Assembly: GCA_027023145.1 (NCBI GenBank) | Contig: JALVWV010000324.1 | Span: 1 to 22,471 of the forward strand | Length of the DNA: 22,471 bases | Reading direction: 5' to 3' | Source: Campylobacteraceae bacterium | Lineage (GTDB): Bacteria > Campylobacterota > Campylobacteria > Campylobacterales > Sulfurovaceae | Part shown: positions 22,134 through 22,471 of the stretch, in pieces | Layout: each line of letters opens with the position of its first letter | Numbering within the stretch: the first letter of the stretch is position 1 | Notes under the pieces: generated by a model | The model's database searches: none | What the model saw: only the letters and a program-made list of their open reading frames with translations | Told to the model about the DNA's origin: nothing | Position numbers and translations under genes: made by a program

Positions 22134-22193
22134 TTAGGAATGAGGAATGAGGAGTTAGGAATTTGGGTATGCGTTGCCTAGCAACGCTTTTAG
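22134..22193 (+). repeat. Heptad-hairpin 3'-end element, copy B
   Basis: Four heptads (TTAGGAA, TGAGGAA, TGAGGAG, TTAGGAA; 22134-22161) are followed by TTTGGGTATG. A hairpin GCGTTGC-CTA-GCAACGC (22171-22187) and TTTTAG come next. It begins one base after the nrdA stop and probably terminates nrdA transcription. Confidence 0.8.
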
Positions 22194-22220
22194 TGATTTG
22201 CTTGACAGACAACAGTGCTT

Positions 22221-22471
22221 TTATCCTCCCCACCCGTGCATCTTTTTCGCACTGATTACCTGCCATCTTTCGTCGAGTTCAAAGGCACTGATAGCGACGA
22301 AAAAATTTCCTTCCAAAACGTTTCGCCATGTTTCGATCTCTCCGATATCTTCTGCAGAAAGAAGGATGAAGATGTTCGCAGCATTTTTCATCGCGCCGTA
22401 TACGGTTTTGACAAAATGCTCTTTCTCCTCAACCGATGCCTCAACGAAAACAAAATCATACAGTTTGGCTT
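22221..22471 (-). CDS. C-terminal part of an unrecognised protein (5' end outside window)
   Basis: An open minus-strand frame enters from the window edge and ends at TAA (22221-22223). About 82 residues are visible, including YDFVFVEASVEEKEHFVKTV and the ending KKMHGWGG. The composition alternates hydrophobic strand-like stretches (ANIFILLS, FFVAISAFEL) with charged helices, consistent with a soluble alpha/beta domain. It has no cysteines and no motif I can name. It is convergent with nrdA, and repeat copy B lies between them. Confidence 0.7.
   Translation of the reverse strand, partial: AKLYDFVFVEASVEEKEHFVKTVYGAMKNAANIFILLSAEDIGEIETWRNVLEGNFFVAISAFELDERWQVISAKKMHGWGG

Overview
The window looks like chromosomal DNA of a Campylobacterota (formerly Epsilonproteobacteria) species, probably a free-living relative of Sulfurovum, Sulfurimonas or Nitratifractor. 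The evidence is protein-level: IlvD, PurM, NrdA, PurB and RlmN all read like Campylobacter/Helicobacter homologues. RNase J carries the long Asn/Arg/Ser-rich N-terminal extension known from Helicobacter pylori. The orders rsmA-rnj-pseudouridine synthase and RluA-like/purB/nrdA also match what I recall from Campylobacter. GC content is higher than in host-associated members. There is no phage, insertion sequence with a transposase, CRISPR array or obvious genomic island; nearly all of the window is core housekeeping.

Layout. Bases 1-2210: on the minus strand mnmH (tRNA 2-selenouridine synthase) abuts a small membrane zinc-ribbon protein; divergently, rpmI and rplT (L35, L20) follow a leader with two hairpins. 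Bases 2217-4973: a minus-strand lipoprotein with an internal duplication, a divergent secreted five-LysM/NlpC-P60 peptidoglycan hydrolase, and a small membrane protein. Bases 5019-8200: ilvD (minus), then a small DUF2892-like membrane protein overlapping purM, then a 53-residue cysteine-bearing protein. Bases 8207-8736: a consensus promoter followed by five tRNAs (Pro-TGG, His-GTG, Arg-TCG, Arg-TCT, Leu-TAG). Bases 8796-9206: an anchored protein of unknown function. Bases 9192-14129: a minus-strand cluster transcribed rsmA, rnj, rluB-like, rarA. Bases 14343-16895: hisF, a short nucleoside-phosphorylase-like protein and rlmN, overlapping one another, then a 32-residue membrane peptide. Bases 16949-22132: an RluA-type pseudouridine synthase (minus), then purB and nrdA (plus). 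The last 250 bases hold the 3' end of an unrecognised minus-strand gene.

Functionally the window is rich in RNA maturation and translation (L35, L20, MnmH, RsmA, RNase J, two pseudouridine synthases, RlmN, five tRNAs) together with nucleotide and amino-acid synthesis (PurM, PurB, NrdA, HisF, IlvD).

The most interesting signals are non-coding. First, two copies (14144-14272 and 18028-18193) of a structured element sit in divergent intergenic gaps. They share core boxes, but each is enclosed by its own inverted-repeat arms: the arm sequences differ between copies while pairing is kept. Second, three copies of a 3'-end element (after rlmN, after nrdA, and after the RluA-like gene on the opposite strand) consist of 3-5 heptads TKAGGAR, a GGTATG box and a 7-bp hairpin whose stem sequence changes between copies while pairing is kept. 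In two of the three copies the heptads supply the stop codon of the host gene.
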